Assembly (NCBI RefSeq): GCF_000025625.1
Contig: NC_013923.1
Span: 1-64,000 of the forward strand
Length of the DNA stretch: 64,000 nucleotides
Direction of reading: 5' to 3'
Source: Natrialba magadii ATCC 43099
GTDB taxonomy: Archaea > Halobacteriota > Halobacteria > Halobacteriales > Natrialbaceae
Made by a program: the position numbers and the translations under genes. Positions 24,306-32,254 of the stretch are shown here, in pieces (the stretch's first letter is position 1; the number at the start of each line of letters is the position of its first letter). A model generated the notes under the pieces. That model had not been told where the DNA came from. It saw nothing but the letters and a program-made list of their open reading frames with translations, and ran no database searches.

Positions 24306-24941
24306 TTAAACGAAGGGAACGACATCCGGCAGCGGAAGCACCGGCACCATGAACAGTCCTCCGATCGTGACCAGACCCATCAGAACCGGAACGAGGACGC
24401 TCGCGTAGTTCGTCTGCTCGAGCACTCGGCCCAGGTCGCTCCCCATGTTGGACAGCGATGGCGTCGTACTCTGGCGGAGGATCACCAACTCGAGTGCAAA
24501 CAGGACGACCGTCGCTGCGGCGGACACCATACAGAACGGACAGATCTCACCGATAACGCCCAGCTGCAGGTAGACGAAGTACGCCGAGAACGCGACGCCA
24601 CTTGCCGTAATCGGCGTCAGGATCTTGATGAGCAGGGGGTGGCGAGTGTCGAACCACCAGAGTGCGAGTCCAATCGTCGTCAGGTAGTAGAACCCACCGA
24701 GGGTCGCGAGTGGGATCCCGAAGACGTAGGCCCACTGACTGGTAATCACTTCGATGCTTCCCTGCACTGGTGTGTCAGCCGGTATTGCAGGAATTGCAAA
24801 CAAGTGGATTGCCGTGAGAGCGACTGTCACGAACCAACCGAGTACTGCAACAAGCGTGAAACCTCCGAATAGTACTGATACACGCGGTGAGTACTCCCAC
24901 TCGTAATCGAACTCCATTGATTGCCCCATTTCTGTTGACAT
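24306..24941 (-). CDS. vitamin K epoxide reductase (VKOR)-family protein lacking the loop cysteines
   Basis: The 211-residue protein (start MSTEMGQSMEFD) has four to five membrane helices. The active-site CPFC is intact (C134, C137). In the loop before the second helix the pattern QGSIEVITSQWAYVFGIP keeps the Ser (S68) and Trp (W70) of the family but has Ser 62 where the second loop Cys is expected, and no first loop Cys. VKORs pass electrons from quinone to a disulfide partner; the loop cysteines normally relay them. The divergent thioredoxin/thioredoxin reductase pair suggests the partner is a soluble thioredoxin-fold protein. Starts at 24953 or 24929 are also possible. Confidence 0.87.
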   Translation of the reverse strand: MSTEMGQSMEFDYEWEYSPRVSVLFGGFTLVAVLGWFVTVALTAIHLFAIPAIPADTPVQGSIEVITSQWAYVFGIPLATLGGFYYLTTIGLALWWFDTRHPLLIKILTPITASGVAFSAYFVYLQLGVIGEICPFCMVSAAATVVLFALELVILRQSTTPSLSNMGSDLGRVLEQTNYASVLVPVLMGLVTIGGLFMVPVLPLPDVVPFV

Positions 24942-25143
24942 ACAATACTGCATTGACGGAGTCAGTACAAAAGTGTTGTGCACTATCCCCAATTCTATAA
25001 ACCGGCTGCTGGGGTTCCGTCTCGGAACTGGTGTGCACAAGCGTGCCAGTCTCGCTTTTCGTGATGGAACTCGCTCCTTTCACTCTGAACCATATTGTAC
25101 GATCCACACAAAACCTTTAAACACTCCCGTCCCATAAGATGCG

Positions 25144-25506
25144 ATGATGACAACTGATACCGACAGCGGATCCACGCCACAATCTCCGACTGAACCGCTC
25201 TATATCGACGGTAAGGACCACCTCGATGACGTCGTTACCGAACACGATGTCGTCCTCGTGGACTTCTTCGCGGACTGGTGTGGTCCGTGCAAGATGCTCG
25301 AACCGGTTCTCGACGACCTCGCGTCGGCGACGGACGCAACGATCGCGAAGGTCGACGTCGATCAACACCAGCAACTCGCCGGCGCGTACGGCGTCCGCGG
25401 CGTTCCGACGCTGGTCCTCTTCGCCGACGGCGAGCAGGTCGAACAGCACACCGGCGCACTGCCGGCTGACCGACTGCAGACACTCGTCGAAAACTACAGC
25501 GAATGA
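25144..25506 (+). CDS. trxA: thioredoxin
   Basis: The 120-residue protein has the canonical active site FFADWCGPCKM (C46, C49), the cis-Pro GVPTLVLF and normal length, with a 20-residue acidic N-terminus typical of haloarchaea. It reduces disulfides in the cytoplasm. Its stop overlaps the start of the next gene by four bases (ATGA), so it is co-transcribed with the reductase that recharges it. It is divergent from the VKOR-like gene over about 200 bases. Two ATG codons are adjacent (25144, 25147). Confidence 0.96.
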   Translation: MMTTDTDSGSTPQSPTEPLYIDGKDHLDDVVTEHDVVLVDFFADWCGPCKMLEPVLDDLASATDATIAKVDVDQHQQLAGAYGVRGVPTLVLFADGEQVEQHTGALPADRLQTLVENYSE

Positions 25507-26576
25507 GCACGGACACGCCCGTCACTGACGATACCGTTCGAGACGTCGTGATCGTCGGCTCCGGTGTCGCCGGCCTCTCGGCTGCCGTCTACACCGCCCG
25601 CGCGGACCTCGAACCACTCGTCCTCGAGGGGCCCGAACCCGGCGGACAGCTGACGCTGACGACCGAGGTAGAGAACTACCTCGGCTTCCCCGACGGGATC
25701 GGCGGCATGGAACTCATCCAGAACGGCAAAGAGCAAGCCACCCGCTTCGGTGCCGAGTTCACCCACGGGACCGTCGAGACCGCCACGCTCGACGAGCAGC
25801 CGTTCGCACTCGAGTTGGCAAGCGGCGAGACGCTGCGAACGCGGGCCCTGATCGTCGCGACCGGTGCGAGCGCCCGCTGGGTCGGCGCTGACGGCGAGGA
25901 CGACCTGATGGGCTACGGGCTCTCGACGTGTGCAACCTGTGACGGTGCGTTCCACCGCGGCGACGACGTCCTCGTCATCGGCGGCGGCGATTCGGCGATG
26001 GAAGAGGCGCTCTTCCTCGCGAAGTTCGCCGACAGCGTGACGGTCGTCCACCGCCGCGACGAGCTTCGGGCGTCGGACATTATGGCCCAGCGTGCCCGCG
26101 ACCACGACGCGATCGAGTTCCGCTGGAACACCGAACTGCTCGAGATTCACGGCTCTCAGGAGAACGGTGTCACCGGTGCGACGCTGGTCCACCACCCCGA
26201 CGGCCACCCCACGGCGAAACTCGACTCGAGCCACGAAGTCGACCGCGAGACCGTCGACGTCGGCGGCATCTTCTACGGTGTCGGCCACGTCCCGAACACG
26301 GACTTCCTCGCGGAGTCGCCCGTCGAACTCGACGACGCGGGCTACATCCGAACCGAACCCGGAATGACGACCGAGACCGCTGTCGAGGGCGTCTTCGGTG
26401 CTGGTGACGTGATGGATCCGGACTACCGACAGGCGATTACGGCCGCCGGTACCGGGAGCATGGCTGCGCTCGATGCCGAGGCGTGGCTCGAAACCCGCGA
26501 TGTAGCCGAGACCGCGGCACAACCTGTGGTGGAAGTCGAGGCCGAGGCTGAGGCCGAAGTTGAAGCCAACGACTAA
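25503..26576 (+). CDS. trxB: thioredoxin-disulfide reductase
   Basis: The 357-residue flavoprotein has the FAD-binding IVGSGVAGLSAAVYTAR (17-33), the redox pair C143/C146 in STCATCDGAF, the NAD(P)-binding VIGGGDSAMEEALFL and the second FAD motif GVFGAGDVMD. It passes electrons to the thioredoxin coded just upstream. The C-terminal 25 residues are an Ala/Glu/Val repeat (VEVEAEAEAEVEAND) beyond the usual end of the family. The coding sequence ends close to the start of the large pyrimidine tandem repeat. Confidence 0.95.
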   Translation: MSTDTPVTDDTVRDVVIVGSGVAGLSAAVYTARADLEPLVLEGPEPGGQLTLTTEVENYLGFPDGIGGMELIQNGKEQATRFGAEFTHGTVETATLDEQPFALELASGETLRTRALIVATGASARWVGADGEDDLMGYGLSTCATCDGAFHRGDDVLVIGGGDSAMEEALFLAKFADSVTVVHRRDELRASDIMAQRARDHDAIEFRWNTELLEIHGSQENGVTGATLVHHPDGHPTAKLDSSHEVDRETVDVGGIFYGVGHVPNTDFLAESPVELDDAGYIRTEPGMTTETAVEGVFGAGDVMDPDYRQAITAAGTGSMAALDAEAWLETRDVAETAAQPVVEVEAEAEAEVEAND

Positions 26577-27406
26577 GCTTGCTGATCCTCTTTCACTGTA
26601 TTTCTCTCCCCTCTCTCCTCGTCTCTCGTCTCTCCTCGTCTCTCGTCTCTCGTCTCTCCTCGTCTCTCGTCTCTCCTCGTCTCTCGTCTCTCCTCGTCTC
26701 TCCTCGTCTCTCGTCTCTCCTCGTCTCTCCTCGTCTCTCGTCTCTCCTCGTCTCTCCTCGTCTCTCCTCGTCTCTCGTCTCTCCTCGTCTCTCCTCGTCT
26801 CTCGTCTCTCCTCGTCTCTCCTCGTCTCTCGTCTCTCCTCGTCTCTCCTCGTCTCTCGTCTCTCCTCGTCTCTCCTCGTCTCTCGTCTCTCCTCGTCTCT
26901 CCTCGTCTCTCGTCTCTCCTCGTCTCTCCTCGTCTCTCGTCTCTCCTCGTCTCTCCTCGTCTCTCGTCTCTCCTCGTCTCTCCTCGTCTCTCCTCGTCTC
27001 TCGTCTCTCCTCGTCTCTCCTCGTCTCTCGTCTCTCCTCGTCTCTCCTCGTCTCTCGTCTCTCCTCGTCTCTCCTCGTCTCTCGTCTCTCCTCGTCTCTC
27101 CTCGTCTCTCGTCTCTCCTCGTCTCTCCTCGTCTCTCGTCTCTCCTCGTCTCTCCTCGTCTCTCGTCTCTCCTCGTCTCTCCTCGTCTCTCGTCTCTCCT
27201 CGTCTCTCGTCTCTCCTCTCTCCACTCTCCACTCTCCTCTCTCCACTCTCCTCTCTCCACTCTCCCTCTTCCCCCCTACCGTCACCATCTCACACCACGC
27301 GGTCGCGGTTCGAAATGAGCACGAAGGTCGGATCCGTCGCTAATCGACTCTCAATGTGTGGGAGACGCACTCACCATCTATGGTGCTCCGGCACATACAC
27401 TCCCGT
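26577..27406. other. 830-base gap filled mainly by a pyrimidine-rich tandem repeat
   Basis: No real gene. Long uninterrupted frames on both strands result from the repeat having no stop codons. After it come CT-rich remnants (TCTCCACTCTC words to about 27275) and the upstream region of the next UspA gene. Confidence 0.8.
26612..27215 (+). repeat. higher-order tandem repeat of TCTCTCCTCG / TCTCTCG
   Basis: About 600 bases consist of two alternating words, a 10-base TCTCTCCTCG and a 7-base TCTCTCG. Over most of the array they follow the order 10+10+7, giving a 27-base unit repeated about twenty times, with some units of 10+7 or 10+10+10+7. Plus-strand bases are only T, C and G, with no A. Such an array can adopt triplex-like structures and expand or contract by slippage. 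Confidence 0.95.
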
Positions 27407-27832
27407 ATGAGTGAGCAGATTCTCCTCCCATACGACGGTTCGACACCCTCGGAGAAGGCACTCGAGTACGCACTCGAGACGTTCCCCGACGCCGACCTCA
27501 CCGCGCTGTACGTGGTTCCGGCGCCGCGAGGTTATTGGGGAGCGTTCGAAGAAGCCGAAGACAGAATTCCGAACGCGGAGAAGGCCAAAGAACGCGGTCA
27601 TGAGCTACTTGACGACGCGGAGGCGATGGCAGCGGACCAGGATCGGGATCTCGAGACTGAACTGATCGTCGGCGAACCCGAGCACGTGATCGTCGGCCAG
27701 GCGTCGGATGGTGAGTACGACACGATCGTCATCGGAAGCCATGGCCGCGAGGGCGTCTCTCGGGTGCTGCTCGGCAGCGTTGCGGAGAAGGTCGTTCGGC
27801 GGTCTCCGACGCCGGTCGTCGTCGTCCGGTGA
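27407..27832 (+). CDS. UspA-type universal stress protein
   Basis: The 141-residue single Usp domain starts MSEQILLPYDGSTPSEKALE and ends with GSHGREGVSRVLLGSVAEKVVRRSPTPVVVVR, which contains the full ATP-binding pattern. The ATG at 27407 gives the canonical length; the frame is open further up to 27356. It is the third UspA gene in the window. Confidence 0.94.
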   Translation: MSEQILLPYDGSTPSEKALEYALETFPDADLTALYVVPAPRGYWGAFEEAEDRIPNAEKAKERGHELLDDAEAMAADQDRDLETELIVGEPEHVIVGQASDGEYDTIVIGSHGREGVSRVLLGSVAEKVVRRSPTPVVVVR

Positions 27833-28017
27833 CCGGTGTCCGATACTTGCTGTCGGGGAACCGCACCACCTCTCTCCTCATTGTCCTTCCCTTCTTTCAT
27901 CCCTTCGTCCAGCCTTCTCCGGGCTTGCTCTGTTTCGACGCACCTGTTTCCGCACGTTGGCTTGACGAGACAACTCCCTGAAATAACATTCATCCCGCTG
28001 CTCGGACAGGTGGTGCC

Positions 28018-28452
28018 ATGGAACTCGAGTCGTTCTACCACGTTGCAATCAAAGTCGAGGACCCGGAGACAGCCGCAGCGTTCTACCGGGAGTACCTGGA
28101 TGCAGCCATCGTCGACCGCCGTCGAGCAGCGGAGTCGGATGACGCGTTCGCTGTCGACGCAGTTGTCCTCGAGATTGCCGACAAGCGCGTGTATCTGTTC
28201 GATCAGGCTCCCTACGAAGCGGCCGGCATCGTGGAAGAACAGCCGCTCGGATTCTTGCACTTCGGCTACGTCGTCACGGACGGTATCGAGGACGCCATCG
28301 CGACGCTGTCCGACGACGATGTCGAGATCGTCATGGAGCCAGCAGTGTATGACGATTCACGAATCGCGTTCTTTGTTGCGCCGGGAGGGATCCGCATCGA
28401 ACTGATCGAGTACCTCGACTATAGTAGCCACTGCAAGTCACTGCACACCTGA
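28018..28452 (+). CDS. VOC (glyoxalase/bleomycin resistance)-fold protein, stop codon displaced by a hairpin element
   Basis: The first 134 residues form one VOC domain: MELESFYHVAIKVEDPETAA at the start (metal-ligand His 8), HFGYVVTDGIEDAIATL in the middle and PGGIRIELIEYLD at the end (Glu ligand). The last ten residues (YSSHCKSLHT) are coded by mobile element copy 2: the original GAC TAG was split at its TA, so the ribosome now reads into the element. The core domain is intact, so it may still work. Substrate is unknown; VOC proteins include methylmalonyl-CoA epimerases, glyoxalases and dioxygenases. Confidence 0.9.
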   Translation: MELESFYHVAIKVEDPETAAAFYREYLDAAIVDRRRAAESDDAFAVDAVVLEIADKRVYLFDQAPYEAAGIVEEQPLGFLHFGYVVTDGIEDAIATLSDDDVEIVMEPAVYDDSRIAFFVAPGGIRIELIEYLDYSSHCKSLHT

Positions 28453-28501
28453 TCGCCAGCCTGCTCGGCGATCAGTGTGTAACTAGTTGCAGTTGTTACT
28501 A
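28422..28501 (+). mobile_element. 80-base TA-inserted hairpin element (MITE), copy 2
   Basis: The 80-base copy is flanked by TA at 28420-28421 and 28502-28503. It sits in the TAG stop codon of the VOC gene: removing the element and one TA restores GAC TAG. Orientation is as copy 1. Confidence 0.92.
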
Positions 28502-28582
28502 TAGCTTCACACACCCGATTGTGGCGCTTATCCGGCGTTCGATCGTCCAAGCGCTTATTCGACACCACGCCGTGCGTCGCGT

Positions 28583-29053
28583 ATGGATCCAGCGGCGTTC
28601 GACCACGAAGAACACATGCACAGAGCGTTCGACCTCGCACGGGAGGCCGTCGCTCGCGGCGATCGACCGTTCGGGAGCGTGCTCGTTCGCGACAACACGG
28701 TCGTCGACTCGGCCTCGAATCGCGTGGTGACCGAAGACGACATTCGGCGGCATCCGGAACTCCACCTCGCCTACCGTGCAGTCCGGGGGTTCGACCCAGC
28801 GGGGCGGGCTGAACTCGTGATGTACACCAGTACAGAACCGTGCCCGATGTGCGCCGGCGGACTGGTCAGTGCAGGCCTCGATCGAATCGTCTATAGCGTC
28901 GGTGGGGACGAGATCGGGGAGTTCACCGGGGACAGTCCAGCAGTTCGCGCGGCGACCATACTGAAAGGTGTTACCGATGTCGTCGGGCCGGTTCTGAACG
29001 AGGATGGAAGACACCTCCACGAGACGTTCGACTGGGCAGCAACTCGAGACTGA
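28583..29053 (+). CDS. nucleoside/nucleobase deaminase (CMP/dCMP deaminase superfamily)
   Basis: The 156-residue protein has the zinc-binding deaminase pattern: RRHPELHLAYRAVR (His 53 ligand and the catalytic Glu 55 in HPE rather than the commoner HAE) and EPCPMCAGGLVSAGLDRIVYS with the two Cys ligands. This subgroup is closest to guanine deaminase/tRNA-adenosine-deaminase-like proteins (GuaD, TadA). No tRNA-binding extension is evident, so a free base or nucleoside substrate is likelier. A TTATTC box about 25 bases upstream serves as promoter, 50 bases after hairpin element copy 2. Confidence 0.9.
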   Translation: MDPAAFDHEEHMHRAFDLAREAVARGDRPFGSVLVRDNTVVDSASNRVVTEDDIRRHPELHLAYRAVRGFDPAGRAELVMYTSTEPCPMCAGGLVSAGLDRIVYSVGGDEIGEFTGDSPAVRAATILKGVTDVVGPVLNEDGRHLHETFDWAATRD

Positions 29054-29080
29054 CGAGATTCCCCACTTTTGTTTTGGTGA

Positions 29081-30226
29081 CTAACGCCCGCGCACGTCAG
29101 TCCGGCCCGGGAACGGCGATTCCAGCGCAGCGACGAGCACATCGACCGTCTCCTCGGCGTCGTCGAGGTCGATCGTCTCGACAGGTGAGTGCGTGTACCG
29201 ACAGGGGACAGCAATCGCGCCAGCGTGGCGCGCCCGGCCGGCACTCTGGAACTCCGTCGCGTCGGTCGTGCCCCCGATCATGACGTCGTGCTGGAGGGTC
29301 ACGTCGGCCGACGACCCGGCGGCTGTGAGCCACTCGAGTGTCTGTCGATCGACGAGGACGCCACCGAAGAGGTACTCGGAGGTGCCGTCGCCGAACTCCA
29401 CTACCGGACCAGCGCCGAGTTCGACGGTACTCGATCGGTCGCCGTCGATCGGGTAGTCGTCGCTCGGGAAGATCTCGAGTGCGATGGCGATGTCAGGATC
29501 CACCTCGTGAACTGCAGCACGGGCACCGCGGAGGCCGACTTCTTCCTGGACGGTGGCGGCGTAGTGGACGGTTCGATCCGAGTCGGTCTCGCGGGCGACG
29601 GCGACGAGGATTGCGAGTGCGATGCGGTCGTCGAGCGCTCGGCCCGCGAGTCGGCCGTTTGCGAGGTCGGTTAGTTCGCGGTCCCAGGTTGCGTGGTCGC
29701 CGGGTTCGACGTTTAGTTCGGCCACTTCCTCCTGACTTCGGGCACCGAGGTCGATGTGCAGGGTTTCAGGGAGACTGCCTTTCTCGTCGCCGTCCATGAA
29801 GTGTCGCGGCTTCGTCCCGACGACGCCGGGAACCTTGTCGGGGCCGACGAGCACGTGTTGCCCGGGGAGATAGCCCCGGTAGTGGCCGCCAAGCATCGAG
29901 AACGAGCAGAGGCCGTCCTCAGTGATATCGTCGATCAGAAACGCGAGTTCGTCAGTGTGGGCGGCGAGGAGGACGTCTTTGGTGTCTGTGTCGTTGTCGA
30001 TGCCGGTACCAGTGTCGGTCCCGTTCGAACCGCTATCGTCGGTATCGTCAGCACTGGAGTCGTCCTCACCGTAACTCGTCGCGACGACGTTTCCCATCGA
30101 ATCCCACGACACCTCGTCGACGTACGGCTCGATCAATTCCTCGAAAACACGGGCGACGTGATACTCGCCACCGGGACCGCCGCGAGCAGCGACGAGTCGG
30201 TCGAGTTCCGTCCGTTTGAGCGCCAT
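29081..30226 (-). CDS. M42-family zinc aminopeptidase/endoglucanase-type protein with a low-complexity insert
   Basis: The 381-residue protein has the M42/M20-like binuclear zinc site: AAHTDELAFLIDD (first His and Asp), GRALDDRIA (bridging Asp), TVQEEVGLRGA (catalytic Glu and ligand Glu) and RYTHSPVETI (last His). Residues about 53-83 are an Asp/Ser/Thr/Gly-rich insert (GSNGTDTGTGIDNDTDT) coded by a simple repeat at 29985-30060, placed just before the first zinc ligand. M42 enzymes trim N-terminal residues from short peptides in the cytoplasm. It is divergent from the peptide importer by 137 bases, so it could process imported peptides. Confidence 0.92.
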   Translation of the reverse strand: MALKRTELDRLVAARGGPGGEYHVARVFEELIEPYVDEVSWDSMGNVVATSYGEDDSSADDTDDSGSNGTDTGTGIDNDTDTKDVLLAAHTDELAFLIDDITEDGLCSFSMLGGHYRGYLPGQHVLVGPDKVPGVVGTKPRHFMDGDEKGSLPETLHIDLGARSQEEVAELNVEPGDHATWDRELTDLANGRLAGRALDDRIALAILVAVARETDSDRTVHYAATVQEEVGLRGARAAVHEVDPDIAIALEIFPSDDYPIDGDRSSTVELGAGPVVEFGDGTSEYLFGGVLVDRQTLEWLTAAGSSADVTLQHDVMIGGTTDATEFQSAGRARHAGAIAVPCRYTHSPVETIDLDDAEETVDVLVAALESPFPGRTDVRGR

Positions 30227-30228
30227 GA

Positions 30229-30237
30229 CGGTCCTGT
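30229..30237 (+). repeat. left breakpoint word of the dppA tandem duplication
   Basis: CGGTCCTGT here recurs at 32122-32130 and inside dppB at 34014-34022. The two spans between these three sites are 1893 and 1892 bases and align with each other throughout. Confidence 0.8.
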
Positions 30238-30362
30238 GTCGGCGAAACGGACATAGCTCTTGGGGCCCCGGCAGTCGGTGACGCTGACCGCCTATGATGC
30301 TAGGGGCGGATTATTTTCACCCTGGTGTAACGTGCTAGGAGCACACTAGGGTAGTGTTCTCA

Positions 30363-32033
30363 ATGTTCAATGAAGACACGACATCCGACATCGATCGACG
30401 CCGATTCATCAAATCGACGGCTGCTATCGGCGCAGCAGGGCTCTTTGCCGGGTGCGTTGGAACCGATCCAGATGAAACCGGTGATGGGGGTGGGACGTTC
30501 CGGATCGCGACACCAGACGAGGTCGAGACGTTCGATCCGCGAATGAATCAGATGGTGTGGTACAGTACGGCTGCACACTACCTGTTCGACTCGCTTTTCA
30601 TGTTGGAACCGGACGGCAGTGGCGCGGTCCCACACCTTGCCGACGGCGAACTCGAGGAGGTCGACGAAACGACGTTCGTCGTCGACATCCGCGATGACGT
30701 CACCTTCCACAACGGTGACCAGCTGACCGCGGAGGACGTGGCGTACTCGCTCAACTGGGTCCGTGACCCGGACAACGACTCGCCCAACCTCTCGAACGTC
30801 GAGTTCATCGACGAAGCCGAGGCGACTGGTGAGTTCGAGGTCACACTCCACCTCGACTTCCAGTTCGCGCTGATGGAACGGGAGTTATCCTCGATGAACG
30901 CCGCGATCGTTCCAATGGATGCCGCCGAGGAGATGGGACAGGAGGAGTTCGCTCAGAACCCAATCGGCAGTGGGCCGTTCGAACTCGCGAACCACGATCC
31001 GTCGGCCAGCGTCGAACTCACGGCCAACGACGACTACTTCCTCGGCGAACCCACCCTCGGCGGGGTCGAGTACCGGATCATTCCAGAGGCAGAGGTTGGG
31101 TTCGTCGAACTGGCGGACGGTACTATTCACCAGTCGAGTGTGACGGAAGCCCTCGTCGACGAAGCTGAATCGAACGACAACGTCAACACGTACCAGATCA
31201 GTGATTTCAACTTCCAGGGGTTCATCATCAATTGTCTGGAAGGCCCGTTCGTGGACACCAGGGCTCGCGAAGCCGTTCAGTATCTCGTCGACTATGACGA
31301 ACTGCTGACTGGTGCGGTCGGTGACCTCGGTAGTCGAAGTGTTGCCCACATGCCCCCGGGTGTCGCCGAAGCATGGGATTTCCCAGCCGACGAGTGGCGA
31401 GAACAGTACTACCCGGAGCAAGACCACGACCGTGCCGTCGAACTGTTCGAGGAGGCTGGACTCGGCACCGACTTTGAAGTTGACATTGTGACCATGTCTG
31501 GCGAGTCGACGACGGGACGATCCACTGTCTTACAGCACGAGTTCCAGGAAGTCGGAATCGATGCATCGGTCAGAGAGGTCTCAGACGGCGAATGGCTGGA
31601 TGCACTCGATACCGGGGACTACGACATCAACACCTATGGCTGGGGCGGCGGCGACGACCCGGATGGCTACTACTACCGGATGTTCCGTGACCTCGCAAAC
31701 GACGACGGTGGCATGAGCGACGATGTCGTCGGCCATTCGTCGATCGGCTACCTCTACGAGGGCGCTCGAGATCGCGGCGACGACGAATTACTCGACGAGC
31801 TCGAACGACTGGACGAACTCGTTCGTGCAGCGCGAGAGACGACGGATCGAGACGAACGCTACGAGTACTACGTCGAGGCAGTCGACCTCCTCATGCCACT
31901 GCATCCGGTCATCGGCGTCTACTCCGCCGAGGGTATAACTGGCGTCCACACGGACGTACAGGACTACGAGCCGAGTCCGTTCGGCGAGCAGGAGGCGTTC
32001 AACCAGTGGCAAGAGGCGCGGATCGACGACTAG
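30363..32033 (+). CDS. dppA: peptide ABC transporter substrate-binding lipoprotein, copy 1
   Basis: The 556-residue protein is an SBP_bac_5 (DppA/OppA) binding protein. The N-terminus (DIDRRRFIKSTAAIGAAG, then LFAGCVG) is a Tat signal with a lipobox; the Cys after FAG would be lipid-anchored outside the membrane. The family signature is around VAYSLNWVRDPDNDSPN. A GTG nine bases upstream is an alternative start. The promoter is ATTATTTTC at about 30311-30319. A closely similar copy follows; both carry the same 150-base upstream region. With dppBCDF it captures short peptides. Confidence 0.93.
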   Translation: MFNEDTTSDIDRRRFIKSTAAIGAAGLFAGCVGTDPDETGDGGGTFRIATPDEVETFDPRMNQMVWYSTAAHYLFDSLFMLEPDGSGAVPHLADGELEEVDETTFVVDIRDDVTFHNGDQLTAEDVAYSLNWVRDPDNDSPNLSNVEFIDEAEATGEFEVTLHLDFQFALMERELSSMNAAIVPMDAAEEMGQEEFAQNPIGSGPFELANHDPSASVELTANDDYFLGEPTLGGVEYRIIPEAEVGFVELADGTIHQSSVTEALVDEAESNDNVNTYQISDFNFQGFIINCLEGPFVDTRAREAVQYLVDYDELLTGAVGDLGSRSVAHMPPGVAEAWDFPADEWREQYYPEQDHDRAVELFEEAGLGTDFEVDIVTMSGESTTGRSTVLQHEFQEVGIDASVREVSDGEWLDALDTGDYDINTYGWGGGDDPDGYYYRMFRDLANDDGGMSDDVVGHSSIGYLYEGARDRGDDELLDELERLDELVRAARETTDRDERYEYYVEAVDLLMPLHPVIGVYSAEGITGVHTDVQDYEPSPFGEQEAFNQWQEARIDD

Positions 32034-32130
32034 CTGGCAAGCTCCCGTCACTGATCGGAATGGTCTCGTATACAGTTGGGGCTCCGTAGAGACGCCCGTC
32101 GACACTTCGTTCACCACATCCCGGTCCTGT
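32034..32130 (+). pseudogene. remnant of the 5' end of dppB between the two dppA copies
   Basis: The sequence from TCGTATACAG at about 32066 to CGGTCCTGT at 32130 aligns with the region spanning the start of dppB (33957-34022). The ATG is now TTG, and the frame reads GLRRDARRHF-VHHIPVL against GLLRYALRRF-VQIIPVL in dppB. Directly after 32130 the sequence switches to that found before dppA copy 1. This is the scar of the tandem duplication. Confidence 0.85.
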
Positions 32131-32254
32131 GTCGACGAAATGACTCTCGCTCTTTGGGCCCCGACAGTCGGTGACGGCGGCCACCTATGATGCTAGGGAC
32201 GGATTATTTTCCCCTGATGTGACTTGTCTGGAGTACACTAGGGTAGTGTTCTCA

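Noticed and set aside
25494-27288. Very long open frames on both strands (over 200-580 residues of Arg/Glu/Asp or Ser/Leu/Val repeats)
   Set aside because: They exist only because the A-free tandem repeat contains no stop codons; one also runs antisense through trxB. There is no protein-like variation.
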